The notes beneath the pieces are model-generated. The model ran no database searches. It was not told where the DNA came from and saw nothing but the letters and a program-made list of their open reading frames with translations. Below are positions 11,010 to 20,338 of a stretch of DNA of 64,000 nt, one piece after another. The DNA is taken from positions 62,001-126,000 of the forward strand of contig NZ_LFLU01000004.1 of assembly GCF_001189965.1 (NCBI RefSeq). The letters run 5' to 3'. Made by a program: the position numbers and the translations under genes. The stretch is from Herbaspirillum rhizosphaerae (GTDB lineage Bacteria; Pseudomonadota; Gammaproteobacteria; Burkholderiales; Burkholderiaceae_D). Position 1 is the first letter of the stretch. Every line of letters begins with the position of its first letter.

Positions 11010-11699
11010 ATGTCAAAAGTACTACTGATAGACGACGACGTTGAACTCGTTGATATGCTCAAGGAATATCTTGAGCAGGAAAAATTTGAAGTCCGCGTCG
11101 CCTATGACGGCGAATCGGGTGTTGCCGAAGCCTTGTCCAACCAATACGCCATTGTGGTGCTCGACGTCATGATGCCTCGTCTCAATGGATTGGAAACCTT
11201 ACGCCGCATCCGCGCCAAGAGCAATCTTCCTGTCTTGATGCTGACAGCCAAGGGCGACGACACCGACCGCATCATCGGCCTGGAACTCGGCGCCGACGAC
11301 TACGTTCCCAAGCCTTGCACGCCGCGTGAGCTGACCGCCCGGGTGCGCGCCATCCTGCGCCGCACCGTCATCGACAATCCCGATCACAGCCCCTACTCGC
11401 CGCTGGCAGTCGGCGCACTCTCGATGTGGCCGGAACAACGCCGCGCCACCTGGTCCGGCCAACCGCTGGAGCTGACCAGCAGCGAATTCAACCTGCTAGA
11501 AGTGCTGGCGCGCAATGCCGGCAAACCGGTCAGCAAGCAACACCTTTCCGAGCAAGGCCTCGGCCGCCCTCTGGCGCGCTTCGACCGCAACATCGACGTG
11601 CACCTGAGCAGCATCCGCCAGAAGATCTCCACGCTTGGCAGCGACAAATCCTGCATCCAGACCGTCTATCGCTTGGGTTACCAGTTCATCAAGGAGTAA
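11010..11699 (+). CDS. cpxR: OmpR-family response regulator, CpxR-like
   Basis: 229-aa DNA-binding response regulator for envelope stress. The receiver domain has the acidic pocket (D8-D10), phospho-acceptor Asp52 in VVLDVMMPRLNG, and the conserved Lys in the YVPKP loop. The C-terminal winged helix contains LSEQGLGRPLARFDRNIDVH, which closely follows the E. coli CpxR pattern LS-x-x-x-LG-x-x-L-x-x-FDRxIDxH. I start at the ATG at 11010, since MSKVLLIDDD is the normal beginning; an upstream in-frame ATG at 10956 would add a non-homologous stretch. It is followed after 3 bp by its kinase, and the upstream region holds GTAAA-type boxes. Confidence 0.88.
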   Translation: MSKVLLIDDDVELVDMLKEYLEQEKFEVRVAYDGESGVAEALSNQYAIVVLDVMMPRLNGLETLRRIRAKSNLPVLMLTAKGDDTDRIIGLELGADDYVPKPCTPRELTARVRAILRRTVIDNPDHSPYSPLAVGALSMWPEQRRATWSGQPLELTSSEFNLLEVLARNAGKPVSKQHLSEQGLGRPLARFDRNIDVHLSSIRQKISTLGSDKSCIQTVYRLGYQFIKE

Positions 11700-11702
11700 T
11701 CG

Positions 11703-13115
11703 GTGGGCCGGCTGTTCTGGAAGTTCTTTTTCTTCATCATGGTGGCGCAGCTGACCGCCATCATCGGCGTGGGCATCATGTTTTCGTTCGAGAACCGCGA
11801 ACGCAATCAGCGCACCACCGATCTGGACCTGAGTCCGCCGGCCGTCTTCACCATCCGCTCCGCCGCCGCCACGCTGCAGTATGGTGGTACGGAAGCGCTG
11901 CGCAAGCTGATCCTGAATGCGGAACGCCATCAGGTCTATGCCGTCGATGAAAACCAGAAGGAACTGCTCGGTCGCGCGGTCAATCCCAAGCTGGTCGAAG
12001 AAGCGCGCGTGCTGCTGAGCACGGAAGTCCGGCGCCGCGTGGTGGAAGAAGTCAAAGCTGCGGACGGCCATACCTACCTGCTCTTTCTGCCGTCGCCGTT
12101 GCGCATGAGCAACTCACCTGAGCCGCGCCGTGACAACCCCCAAATGCAGCCCCCACCGCCGCCGTTCTTCTTTCCGATGATGCCGATGCTGGTGTCGACC
12201 GTCGCCAGCCTGTTCTTCGCGATGTTGCTGGCCTGGTATTTTTCGCAGCCGATTCGCCAGCTCAAATCCGCCTTTGCCAATGCCGCCTCGGGCAATCTGA
12301 ACGACCGCCTGGCGCCGCTGATGAGCAAGCGCAGCGACGAGCTGGCCGATCTCGGTCGCGATTTCGACAGCATGACCGACAAGCTGCGCGCACTGATGGA
12401 AAGCCAGCGCCGCTTGCTGCATGACGTCTCGCATGAGCTGCGTTCGCCGATTGCGAGACTGCAGGCCTCGATCGGCCTGGCGCGCCTGCAACCGGAAAAA
12501 ACCGCCGCCACGCTGGAACGCATCGAACGCGAAGGCGTGCGCATGGACAAGCTGGTCGGTGAATTGTTGACCCTGTCGCGGCTGGAAGCCGGCGTGACCG
12601 GCGCCATGGAGGATCACATCCGCATTGAAGACCTGCTCGGCGAAATCATCGACGATGCGCGCTTCGAAGCCGAATCCATCGATCGCCACGTGGAAGGCCA
12701 GATACGCAGCAATGCCGTCATCAAGGGCGGAGCAGAACTGCTGTACCGCGCCATCGAAAATGTCGTGCGCAATGCCGTCAAACAGACGGCCGTCGATACC
12801 GTGGTGGCCATCAATACCCGCGTCAACAAAGACAAACAGCAGGTCCTGATTTCCGTCGTCGACCGTGGGCCGGGCGTTCCGGAAGATGAATTGCAGCTCA
12901 TTTTCGAACCGTTCTTCCGCAGTACGCGCACGCAAAAAAACACGCATGGCTACGGCCTCGGCCTGACCATCGCGCGCCGCATCATCGAGGCGCATGGCGG
13001 CACCATCCGTGCACTCAACCGCATCGATGGCGGCTTGTCCGTGAATATCATGCTGCCGTATGACAGCATCGATTCTGTCGCGCCCACCGCGTGCGGCGAC
13101 GACCGTATCGCGTGA
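11703..13115 (+). CDS. cpxA: Sensor histidine kinase, CpxA-like
   Basis: 470-aa inner-membrane sensor kinase, partner of the adjacent regulator. It has one transmembrane helix at about 8-28, a periplasmic domain of some 125 residues ending in a Pro-rich run, and a second helix at about 157-180. A HAMP segment follows, then the H-box HDVSHELRSPIARLQ with the phospho-acceptor His near residue 243. The HATPase domain shows the N-box ENVVRNAVKQ and the G-box GYGLGLTIARRI. Translation begins with GTG, three bases after the cpxR stop, so the pair is one transcript. No CpxP-like inhibitor gene is visible. A strong bidirectional terminator follows. Confidence 0.88.
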   Translation: MGRLFWKFFFFIMVAQLTAIIGVGIMFSFENRERNQRTTDLDLSPPAVFTIRSAAATLQYGGTEALRKLILNAERHQVYAVDENQKELLGRAVNPKLVEEARVLLSTEVRRRVVEEVKAADGHTYLLFLPSPLRMSNSPEPRRDNPQMQPPPPPFFFPMMPMLVSTVASLFFAMLLAWYFSQPIRQLKSAFANAASGNLNDRLAPLMSKRSDELADLGRDFDSMTDKLRALMESQRRLLHDVSHELRSPIARLQASIGLARLQPEKTAATLERIEREGVRMDKLVGELLTLSRLEAGVTGAMEDHIRIEDLLGEIIDDARFEAESIDRHVEGQIRSNAVIKGGAELLYRAIENVVRNAVKQTAVDTVVAINTRVNKDKQQVLISVVDRGPGVPEDELQLIFEPFFRSTRTQKNTHGYGLGLTIARRIIEAHGGTIRALNRIDGGLSVNIMLPYDSIDSVAPTACGDDRIA

Positions 13116-13142
13116 GAAACCGCATCTGAGCAAATCTAAAAC

Positions 13143-13178
13143 AAAAAGCGCCTGACGATCTCTCCTCAGGCGCTTTTT
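13143..13178. terminator. Bidirectional terminator between cpxA and the QmcA-like gene
   Basis: 13-bp stem (AAAAAGCGCCTGA / TCAGGCGCTTTTT) with a 10-nt loop. T-runs in both directions suit the convergent genes on either side. Confidence 0.85.
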
Positions 13179-13230
13179 GCATTTACCGCCGCCGCGCAAG
13201 CATATTGCCGGCGACATCTTGCGATTGCTT

Positions 13231-14145
13231 TTACTTCTGCTGCGCCTTCACGACCTGCATGGCGCTGGCGATCAATGTGCTCATGTCGCCGAGATTGGCC
13301 GGCACGATGATGGAATTATTGGTCTTAGCCAATTGCGAGAACGCGGCGACATATTGCTCGGCGACTTTCAGGCTGACCGCATCCGCGCCGCCAGGCGATT
13401 GAATCGCAGCCGCCGTCTTGCGCAAGGCTTCGGCGCTCGCCTCCGCAATCGCCAGAATCGCTGCAGCCTGGCCTTCGGCGCGATTGATCGAGGCCTGCTT
13501 TTCACCTTCCGATTTGGCGATGGATGCCTCGCGTTCGCCGGTCGCGATATTGATCTGTTCCTGCTTGCGGCCTTCCGATGCCGCGATGAGCGCGCGCTTT
13601 TCACGCTCGGCGGTGATCTGCGCCTGCATCGCATGCAGGATTTCCTTCGGCGGCGTCAGATCCTTGATCTCGTAACGCAACACCTTGACGCCCCAGTTTT
13701 CTGCGGATTCGTCGATGGCGCTAACGATGGTGGTGTTGATGTGGTCGCGCTCTTCAAAGGTCTTGTCGAGCTCCATCTTGCCGATCACCGAGCGCAATGT
13801 GGTTTGCGCCAGCTGCGTGATCGCCGCGATGTAGTTGGACGAGCCGTAAGAGGCGCGCATCGGATCGGTAATCTGGAAATACAGGATGCCGTCGACCTGC
13901 AATTGTGTGTTGTCGCGCGTGATGCAGACCTGCGGCGGCACGTCGAGCGGAATTTCCTTGAGGATGTGCTTATAGGCGATGCGATCGATAAACGGCACCA
14001 CGATGTTGAGCCCCGGTCCGAGCGTCGCGTGATACTTGCCGAGCCGCTCCACCACCCAGGCGTGCTGCTGCGGCACGACTTTGATGGTCTTGACGACGAA
14101 GATGATCGCAATGAAAAAGATAACCAGCGTTACGCTACCGAACAT
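13231..14145 (-). CDS. SPFH/stomatin-like membrane protein (QmcA family)
   Basis: 304-aa slipin of the SPFH superfamily, anchored by one N-terminal helix (about residues 5-22), with the bulk in the cytoplasm or at the membrane surface as large oligomers. It has the SPFH core beginning VVPQQHAWVVERLGKYH, the conserved RDNTQLQVDGILYFQITD segment, and a long Ala/Glu/Lys-rich coiled coil (about residues 175-245). The upstream partner is an NfeD-like gene 24 bp away. This pairing is widespread and corresponds to qmcA-ybbJ in E. coli. Family members are tied to membrane microdomains and quality control; no specific client can be named. Confidence 0.9.
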   Translation of the reverse strand: MFGSVTLVIFFIAIIFVVKTIKVVPQQHAWVVERLGKYHATLGPGLNIVVPFIDRIAYKHILKEIPLDVPPQVCITRDNTQLQVDGILYFQITDPMRASYGSSNYIAAITQLAQTTLRSVIGKMELDKTFEERDHINTTIVSAIDESAENWGVKVLRYEIKDLTPPKEILHAMQAQITAEREKRALIAASEGRKQEQINIATGEREASIAKSEGEKQASINRAEGQAAAILAIAEASAEALRKTAAAIQSPGGADAVSLKVAEQYVAAFSQLAKTNNSIIVPANLGDMSTLIASAMQVVKAQQK

Positions 14146-14169
14146 AGAAATTCCCCTTGTGAATGAAGC

Positions 14170-14613
14170 TTACTGCACCACTGCATGCGCGACGATCAGA
14201 CGACTGCCGCGGATTTCCCGGATGATGAATTGCCCGGCTTGAACTGCATTGCCTGGCGCCAGTTCCACATCCCATTCTGCACCGCGATAGCGGACGCGCG
14301 AGGTCGGCGTACCGTCGAGATCGGTCCATAGCTCGACACGCACGGTTTGACCGATGTCCAGGATGACGTTCGGATCGCGCGCGGCGGCCTCCTTGTTCAT
14401 TTTCCCGAAGCGGCTGCGGCGCAGCAAACCTACCGCGACGAAGCCGACCACCGCCGCGGCCAGGAGTTGCCACTCGACAGCGCCGCCAAGCAAGGCAACG
14501 CCACCGCCGGCGGCCAGGCCAATGGCGATCATCAGCAAATAGAATGTTCCGGTAAAGAGTTCCACCCCGATTGCCAGCCCGGCCAATACCAACCATATCG
14601 CCCAGTCCATCAT
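14170..14613 (-). CDS. NfeD-family membrane protein
   Basis: 147 aa from the ATG at 14613. It has three hydrophobic segments within the first 75 residues, then a small soluble OB-fold-like domain (IGQTVRVELWTDLDGTPTSRVRYRGAEWDVEL), as in short NfeD1b proteins that pair with SPFH proteins. AAGGAAA about 5 nt before the ATG is the likely ribosome-binding site and argues against starts further upstream. It is the first gene of a two-gene unit with the QmcA-like gene. Confidence 0.87.
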   Translation of the reverse strand: MMDWAIWLVLAGLAIGVELFTGTFYLLMIAIGLAAGGGVALLGGAVEWQLLAAAVVGFVAVGLLRRSRFGKMNKEAAARDPNVILDIGQTVRVELWTDLDGTPTSRVRYRGAEWDVELAPGNAVQAGQFIIREIRGSRLIVAHAVVQ

Positions 14614-14695
14614 GTTGGGTTTCCTTTTTATGTGACGCAAGCCACTGCTTGCTGGCAAGACTTTAACAGCCTATCGCCCGATATTGCTCAAAAAC

Positions 14696-14724
14696 AAAAA
14701 CGCGGGCATAAAGCCCGCGTTTTT
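14696..14724. terminator. Terminator downstream of ppsA
   Basis: 12-bp stem AAAAACGCGGGC / GCCCGCGTTTTT with a 5-nt loop, T-tracts on both strands, placed just after the ppsA stop and before the NfeD gene. Confidence 0.85.
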
Positions 14725-14770
14725 ATGAGACCAGACAAGCGAACCTGTCTGACTTAGACCTGACTGGCGC

Positions 14771-17206
14771 CTACTTAGTGCCGGCAAGTTTCTGCCAGGT
14801 GTCGATGACCGAATCGGGATTCAGCGAAATCGATTCAATGCCCTGCTTCATCAGCCATTCCGCAAAGTCCGGATGGTCCGATGGGCCTTGGCCGCAGATA
14901 CCGACGTACTTGCCCTTGGCCAGGCAAGTCGAGATGACCTTGGTCAGCAAGGCTTGCAAGGCAGGATCGCGCTCGTCGAAATCCGCCGCCAGCAATTCCA
15001 TGCCCGAATCGCGGTCCAGACCCAGCGTCAGCTGCGTCAGATCGTTGGAACCGATCGAGAAGCCGTCGAAGAATTCCAGGAACTGTTCGGCCAGGATCGC
15101 ATTGGACGGCACTTCGCACATCATGATGACGCGCAGGCCGTTTTCGCCGCGTGTCAGGCCGTTCTTGCCGAGCAGGTTGATGACCTTTTCCGCTTGTCCC
15201 AGCGTACGGACGAACGGCACCATGATCTCGACGTTGGTCAGGCCCATGTCGTTACGGACGCGCTTCATGGCCTGGCATTCCATTTCGAATGCTTCGGCGA
15301 AGTCGGCCGCCAGGTAACGTGCGGCGCCGCGGAAACCCAGCATCGGATTTTCTTCGTCCGGTTCGTAGCGCGAACCGCCGATCAGCTTCTTGTACTCGTT
15401 CGACTTGAAGTCGGACAAGCGCACGATGACCGGCTTCGGCCAGAATGCCGCAGCGATGGTGGCAATGCCTTCGGCCAGCTTGTCGACGTAGAACGCCTTC
15501 GGCGATGCATGGCCGCGTGCGACGGATTCGACCGCCTTCTTCAGGTCGGCATCGATGTTCGGGTATTCCAGAATCGCCTTCGGATGCACGCCGATGTTGT
15601 TGTTGATGATGAATTCCAGACGCGCCAGACCGACGCCGCCGTTGGGAATCGACTGGAAGTCGAATGCCAGTTGCGGATTGCCGACGTTCATCATGATCTT
15701 CAACGGAATCGGTGGCAGCTCGCCGCGTGCGACTTCGGTGATTTCAGTTTCCAGCAGGCCGTCGTAGATCTTGCCTTCGTCGCCTTCGGCGCAGGAAACG
15801 GTGACCAGATTGCCGTCTTTCAGGATATCGGTGGCGTCGCCGCAACCAACCACTGCCGGCACGCCCAGCTCACGCGCAATGATCGCTGCGTGACAGGTAC
15901 GGCCGCCGCGATTGGTGACGATGGCGGCAGCGCGCTTCATGACCGGTTCCCAGTTCGGATCGGTCATGTCGGCGACCAGCACGTCGCCCGGTTGTACGCG
16001 TTCCATTTCGGACGCATCGCGAATCACGCGCACCGGACCGGCGCCGATCTTCTGGCCGATGGCGCGGCCGGTTGCCAGCACGGCGCTGGAGCCCTTCAAT
16101 TTGAAACGTTGCTGCGCATCGGTCGCTTTTTGCTGCGACTTCACAGTTTCCGGACGCGCCTGCAGGATGTACAGCTTGCCGTCGCGGCCGTCCTTGCCCC
16201 ATTCGATGTCCATCGGACGCTGATAGTGCTTCTCGATGATGGTGGCGTACTTGGCCAGTTCGACGATTTCGGCGTCGTTGAGCGAATAGCGGTTGCGCAT
16301 TTCAACCGGCACGTCGACGGTCTTGACCGAGCGGCCGGCCTTGGCTTCGCCGGTGAATTCCATCTTGATCAGCTTGGAGCCGATGTTGCGGCGGATGATC
16401 GGCAGCTTGCCTTGTTCCAGCATCGGCTTGTGGACGTAGAACTCGTCCGGATTGACGGCGCCCTGCACCACTGTTTCGCCCAGGCCGTAGCTGGAAGTGA
16501 TGAAGACCACGTCCTTGAAGCCCGATTCGGTGTCGATGGTGAACATCACGCCGGCGGCGCCGACGTCGGAGCGCACCATGCGTTGCACGCCGGCCGACAG
16601 CGCGACTTCAGCGTGGGTAAAGCCCTTGTGGACGCGATACGAGATGGCGCGGTCGTTGTACAGCGAAGCGAACACGTGCTTCATCGCTTCAAGCACGTTG
16701 TCGATGCCGACGACGTTCAGGAAGGTTTCCTGCTGGCCGGCAAAGGATGCATCGGGCAGGTCTTCTGCAGTTGCGGACGAACGCACGGCGAAAGACATTT
16801 CACCGGTGGAATCGGCAACCAGTTGATCGTAGAAGGATTTGATCTGCTGTTCCAGCGCAGGCTGGAAAGGCGTATCGATAATCCATTGACGAATCTCCGC
16901 ACCGGCTTGCGCCAATGCACGCACATCTTCGATGTCCAGCGTGACGAGACGATCTGCAATACGTTGGGCCAGCGTAGCGCCGCCACTCACACCTTCGGCA
17001 CTGTGTTCCAGAAAGTCGCGGAAAGCCTGCGCCGTCGTGGCAAAACCACCTGGCACGCGGACTCCGGCACCGGCCAGCTGGCTGATCATTTCACCCAGCG
17101 ACGCGTTCTTGCCGCCGACGGACTCGACATCCGTCATGCGAAGATTTTCAAAGGAGACTACGTATGCTGCCCCCTGGGTAGAACCCATATTTACTGCGTT
17201 GGACAT
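14771..17206 (-). CDS. ppsA: Phosphoenolpyruvate synthase
   Basis: Converts pyruvate, ATP and water to PEP, AMP and phosphate for gluconeogenesis. At 811 aa it is close to the usual length. The order is an N-terminal ATP-binding domain ([12 protein letters not shown] near residue 30), the swivelling phosphohistidine domain with catalytic His in [15 protein letters not shown] (about residue 444), and the C-terminal PEP-binding barrel with [18 protein letters not shown] near residue 730. AGAGG precedes the ATG by 5 nt. It is divergent from ppsR, whose product controls it by reversible phosphorylation. Confidence 0.97.
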   Translation of the reverse strand: MSNAVNMGSTQGAAYVVSFENLRMTDVESVGGKNASLGEMISQLAGAGVRVPGGFATTAQAFRDFLEHSAEGVSGGATLAQRIADRLVTLDIEDVRALAQAGAEIRQWIIDTPFQPALEQQIKSFYDQLVADSTGEMSFAVRSSATAEDLPDASFAGQQETFLNVVGIDNVLEAMKHVFASLYNDRAISYRVHKGFTHAEVALSAGVQRMVRSDVGAAGVMFTIDTESGFKDVVFITSSYGLGETVVQGAVNPDEFYVHKPMLEQGKLPIIRRNIGSKLIKMEFTGEAKAGRSVKTVDVPVEMRNRYSLNDAEIVELAKYATIIEKHYQRPMDIEWGKDGRDGKLYILQARPETVKSQQKATDAQQRFKLKGSSAVLATGRAIGQKIGAGPVRVIRDASEMERVQPGDVLVADMTDPNWEPVMKRAAAIVTNRGGRTCHAAIIARELGVPAVVGCGDATDILKDGNLVTVSCAEGDEGKIYDGLLETEITEVARGELPPIPLKIMMNVGNPQLAFDFQSIPNGGVGLARLEFIINNNIGVHPKAILEYPNIDADLKKAVESVARGHASPKAFYVDKLAEGIATIAAAFWPKPVIVRLSDFKSNEYKKLIGGSRYEPDEENPMLGFRGAARYLAADFAEAFEMECQAMKRVRNDMGLTNVEIMVPFVRTLGQAEKVINLLGKNGLTRGENGLRVIMMCEVPSNAILAEQFLEFFDGFSIGSNDLTQLTLGLDRDSGMELLAADFDERDPALQALLTKVISTCLAKGKYVGICGQGPSDHPDFAEWLMKQGIESISLNPDSVIDTWQKLAGTK

Positions 17207-17524
17207 AACAACCTCTAGTTTGATGATAAGAAATCTTCGCGCGGCCGGCAGTCGTCATTTGTTCTTTGTTATTTTTGGACGAAGGCGACATAATCGATAC
17301 AGCGGCTTGGCTCAACACTTGTTGCATGATCCGACGCAATTGGCGCGCGGCAGTTCCGACGGCGTTTGCAAAGGCAAACATCCAGAGGAATTCGGTCAAC
17401 TTGCGCAGCACGGTCAGGATCATTTTGAGCTAGCTTCTCAATCTGTTGCATGGCATTTTACAGGGTAGCCGGCAATTTTTTCATCCGGTCTCTTATTTTT
17501 TATTGTTTTCTTTTTAACAACACT
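17207..17524. other. Divergent ppsA-ppsR intergenic region
   Basis: 318 bases between the two starts. It must hold both promoters, but I find no sequence close to consensus. TTTGC-AAAG-GCAAA (17365-17378) is a small inverted repeat of the kind used as an operator. The 60 bases before ppsR are T-rich with no clear ribosome-binding site. A 91-codon frame on the minus strand that overlaps the start of ppsA looks like chance. Confidence 0.5.
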
Positions 17525-18379
17525 ATGCTCGATCTTGCACCGCCTGCCTGCCCCGTCCCTTTGCCTCCGGCCAACCGCACCGTGTTCTTCGTATCCGATG
17601 GTACCGGCATTACGGCGGAAACCCTGGGACACTCCGTCCTCAGCCAGTTCGAGCTGCGCTTCAAGCAGGTGCGCCTGCCCTTCGTCGATACGCTGGACAA
17701 GGCTTACGACGCCACGCGCCGCATCAACGAAGTCGCCGAAACCGACGGCAAGGCGCCGATCGTCTTTTCAACGCTGGTAAAGGCGGATTTGTCGGCCGTC
17801 ATCCGGCAGTCGAAGGCGATGCACATGGATTTGTTCCAGACCTTCGTCGAGCCGCTGGAGCAGGAACTGGGCGTCAAGTCGACCCACACCATCGGCCGCA
17901 GCCACAACACGGCCGATTCGGAAGAGTACAAAAATCGTATCGAAGCGATCAATTTCTCGCTGGCGCACGATGACGGCCAATCAAACAAGAACCTGGCCAG
18001 CGCCGACGTCATCCTGGTGGGCGTGTCGCGCTCCGGCAAGACGCCGACCAGCCTCTACCTGGCCATGCAATACGGCATCAAGGCGGCCAACTATCCGCTG
18101 ATCCCGGAAGATTTCGAGCGCGACAAACTGCCGAGCGGACTGGTGAATTTCAAGAAGAAGATCTTCGGCCTGACGATCGCGCCGGAGCGCCTGTCGGAAG
18201 TACGCAACGAGCGCCGTCCCGGCAGCAAATACGCCGCCATCGAGAATTGCCGTTACGAAGTCAATGAAGCGGAAAAAATGATGCGCCGCGAAGGCATACG
18301 CTGGATGTCGTCCACCGCCAAATCGATCGAAGAAATTGCCGCCACGATTCTGCAGGAAATCAAGCCGGAAACACGCTAG
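17525..18379 (+). CDS. ppsR: PEP synthase regulatory protein (bifunctional kinase/pyrophosphorylase)
   Basis: 284-aa DUF299 protein that inactivates PEP synthase by ADP-dependent phosphorylation of an active-site threonine and reactivates it by Pi-dependent dephosphorylation. It shows the N-terminal [18 protein letters not shown] motif near residue 20 and the P-loop [11 protein letters not shown] near residue 165. The ATG at 17525 gives a length near E. coli PpsR (277 aa); frames further upstream add a non-homologous hydrophobic stretch. The gene is divergent from its target ppsA. A GC-rich hairpin (18395-18416) without a T-run spans the gap to the convergent neighbour. Confidence 0.95.
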   Translation: MLDLAPPACPVPLPPANRTVFFVSDGTGITAETLGHSVLSQFELRFKQVRLPFVDTLDKAYDATRRINEVAETDGKAPIVFSTLVKADLSAVIRQSKAMHMDLFQTFVEPLEQELGVKSTHTIGRSHNTADSEEYKNRIEAINFSLAHDDGQSNKNLASADVILVGVSRSGKTPTSLYLAMQYGIKAANYPLIPEDFERDKLPSGLVNFKKKIFGLTIAPERLSEVRNERRPGSKYAAIENCRYEVNEAEKMMRREGIRWMSSTAKSIEEIAATILQEIKPETR

Positions 18380-18406
18380 CCCCCACGCGTGCAAGGCCGG
18401 CGCGAA

Positions 18407-18862
18407 TCAGCCGGCCGCTCTCGTGAACTGCGTGTGCAGCAGATAGTCTTTCTGCGGTCCTTCGATACGCGTATGCAGATCGAAGCGGCCTGCATCAATC
18501 AGCACATAGCGACCGTCGTAACGATCCGCAATGCAGAGATGCGTCTCCAGCGGCAATAGCGCCTTTTGCGCCGGATCGTATCGGTAACTCTGATAAGCCT
18601 GCCCCGCCTGCATGCCATCGGCAAAGGCGACATGGACGATGTCGTCCTCCACCCGATAGTCGAAACGCCGGGTAAACGACACCACGCGCTGATCGGCCGC
18701 CAGACGCAACCGGCCGGATTCCTTGTACTGCAAACCGTACGCTTCGTGGGGATGGAATTCTGCCTGGCCGTCGGCTTCGCCGATGAGCATGTTGTCGACG
18801 CCAAGCATGCTGCGCGTGAAGCGCCAGTTTCCGCTGAAATAAGCGTAGAGATCAGGATGCAT
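18407..18862 (-). CDS. DUF6314-family protein
   Basis: 151-residue protein of unknown function, lipocalin-like in pattern: YFSGNWRFTRSM near the start, then alternating beta-strand segments ending in DYLLHTQF. The composition and length fit the DUF6314 family. I use the ATG at 18862 (MHPDLYAYFSG); a TTG ten codons upstream is less likely. It sits 45 bp downstream of a TrmH-type methyltransferase on the same strand and could be the last gene of that long transcript. No cysteine pair, signal peptide or catalytic motif is seen. Confidence 0.7.
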   Translation of the reverse strand: MHPDLYAYFSGNWRFTRSMLGVDNMLIGEADGQAEFHPHEAYGLQYKESGRLRLAADQRVVSFTRRFDYRVEDDIVHVAFADGMQAGQAYQSYRYDPAQKALLPLETHLCIADRYDGRYVLIDAGRFDLHTRIEGPQKDYLLHTQFTRAAG

Positions 18863-18907
18863 GCGCGCGACCGTCTTCGCTATCAACAGCAAGCTGGCGA
18901 ACCGCGC

Positions 18908-19699
18908 TCAGCGGCCGCCCTGCCTTTGCCGGGCTTGCTCAAAAAAACACACGGCTGCCGCTGCGGCAACGTTGAGCGACTCCATCTGACCGAGATGCGG
19001 GATCACCACTTTGATGCCGGCTGCCTCCATCAGATCGTCGGCGACGCCCTGCCCTTCATGGCCGAACAGCCAGGCGACTTCTTGCGTGAGATCGATCTGA
19101 TAGATAGTTTCCTGTGCATACGAACTGGTCGCCAGCACCGGGATCTTGCTGGCCTTGCTGAGGCTCAGCAAATCGGCACCCTCAAAAATCTGCAGCAGGA
19201 AATGTGCACCCATACCGGCGCGCAACACCTTCGGCGACCAGGCCCCGACCGTGCCGGCGGAACAGAATACCTGGCGAATGCCGGCGGCGGCAGCGCTGCG
19301 CAGGATTGAGCCGAGATTGCCGGGGTCCTGCAAGCCGTCGAGCAAGACCGCCGACGTTGCCAACACTGAGGGTGCTTGCGGTTGCGGCGTCGCGATGACA
19401 AGCAACAAGCCGACGCCATTTTCGACCTGGCTCAAGGCCTGATACAGCGCATCGGGCAAACAAATGCATAGGCTGCCGGCGGCTTCGCACTGCGCCAGCA
19501 GCGGCGCAACTTCGGCGTGATAAAGCGCACTCTCGGCAACAACGCACTGCTCGGGCGTGCCGCCCTGCTGCAAATACGCCTCCGCCAGATGCACGCCGTC
19601 GAGCAGGCTGCGCCCGGCTTTGCGGCGCGCCTGGGCACTGGCGGCGAGCTGCTTGAGTTCTTTATAAACTCCGTTGTCGCGAGAAGAAATCGACTTCAT
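18908..19699 (-). CDS. TrmH/SpoU-family RNA 2'-O-methyltransferase
   Basis: 263-aa SPOUT-class methyltransferase that transfers methyl from SAM to a ribose 2'-OH of rRNA or tRNA. It has an N-terminal substrate-binding domain (KSLLDGVH-like RSLLDGVHLAEAYL, about residues 30-43) and the trefoil-knot motifs LLDGLQDPGNLGSILRSA (about 147-164), LFGHEGQGV (about 218) and ESLNVAAAAAV near the end. The exact rRNA position cannot be assigned. It follows rnhB by 9 bp at the end of the lpx cluster, a placement common in Burkholderiales. Confidence 0.92.
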   Translation of the reverse strand: MKSISSRDNGVYKELKQLAASAQARRKAGRSLLDGVHLAEAYLQQGGTPEQCVVAESALYHAEVAPLLAQCEAAGSLCICLPDALYQALSQVENGVGLLLVIATPQPQAPSVLATSAVLLDGLQDPGNLGSILRSAAAAGIRQVFCSAGTVGAWSPKVLRAGMGAHFLLQIFEGADLLSLSKASKIPVLATSSYAQETIYQIDLTQEVAWLFGHEGQGVADDLMEAAGIKVVIPHLGQMESLNVAAAAAVCFFEQARQRQGGR

Positions 19700-19708
19700 C
19701 CGCCCTCC

Positions 19709-20332
19709 TCAAACGCCGGCCAACAGCGCGCGCACGGGCGCGTAAGACTTGCGATGCACCGGCGACACGCCGTGCAGGCGCAGACGCTCCAGATGCAAGG
19801 CGGTCGGGTAACCCTTGTGCTGATCGAAAGCGTAGTGCGGATATTGATCGTGCAAGACCCGCAAGGCGGCGTCGCGTGCCGTCTTGGCAAGAATCGACGC
19901 CGCCGAAATCGCCGGCACCTTGTCGTCGCCCTTGACGATGGCTTCCGAACGCGTCGCCATCACGGGGCAACGGTTGCCGTCGATCAGCGCCAGCGTGGGA
20001 ACGGTCTTCAATGCTTCGACCGCCCGCCGCATGGCGAGCATGCTGGCGTGGAGGATATTGAGCTGATCGATTTCGTCTTCAGAACATTCTGCAATCGCCC
20101 AGGCAATCGCGTGCTCCCTGATTTCAATCGCCAATGCGTCCCGGCTGGCTTCGCTCAGTTTTTTGGAATCGCGCAGGCCGACGATAGGCCGTGCAGGATC
20201 CAGGATGACGGCCGCAGCGAAGACCGGCCCGGCCAGAGGGCCGCGCCCGGCTTCGTCGACGCCGCAGATGATTTCGCCGGCGTAATCGTCAAGCGCAAAC
20301 AAGGATAAATTGGTATCGTTTTTTCTGGCCAT
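19709..20332 (-). CDS. rnhB: Ribonuclease HII
   Basis: 207-aa enzyme that nicks RNA-DNA hybrids and single ribonucleotides in DNA. The catalytic Asp26-Glu27 are in [15 protein letters not shown], and further acidic residues lie in LRDSKKLSE and in ALIDGNRCP. It starts 6 bp after the lpxB stop, keeping the lpxA-lpxB-rnhB order found in many proteobacteria, including E. coli. Confidence 0.96.
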   Translation of the reverse strand: MARKNDTNLSLFALDDYAGEIICGVDEAGRGPLAGPVFAAAVILDPARPIVGLRDSKKLSEASRDALAIEIREHAIAWAIAECSEDEIDQLNILHASMLAMRRAVEALKTVPTLALIDGNRCPVMATRSEAIVKGDDKVPAISAASILAKTARDAALRVLHDQYPHYAFDQHKGYPTALHLERLRLHGVSPVHRKSYAPVRALLAGV

Positions 20333-20338
20333 GATCGC

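Noticed and set aside
17148-17423. 91-codon minus-strand frame overlapping the start of ppsA
   Set aside because: It overlaps ppsA in another frame, has no homology-like pattern, and lies where promoters for ppsA are expected.
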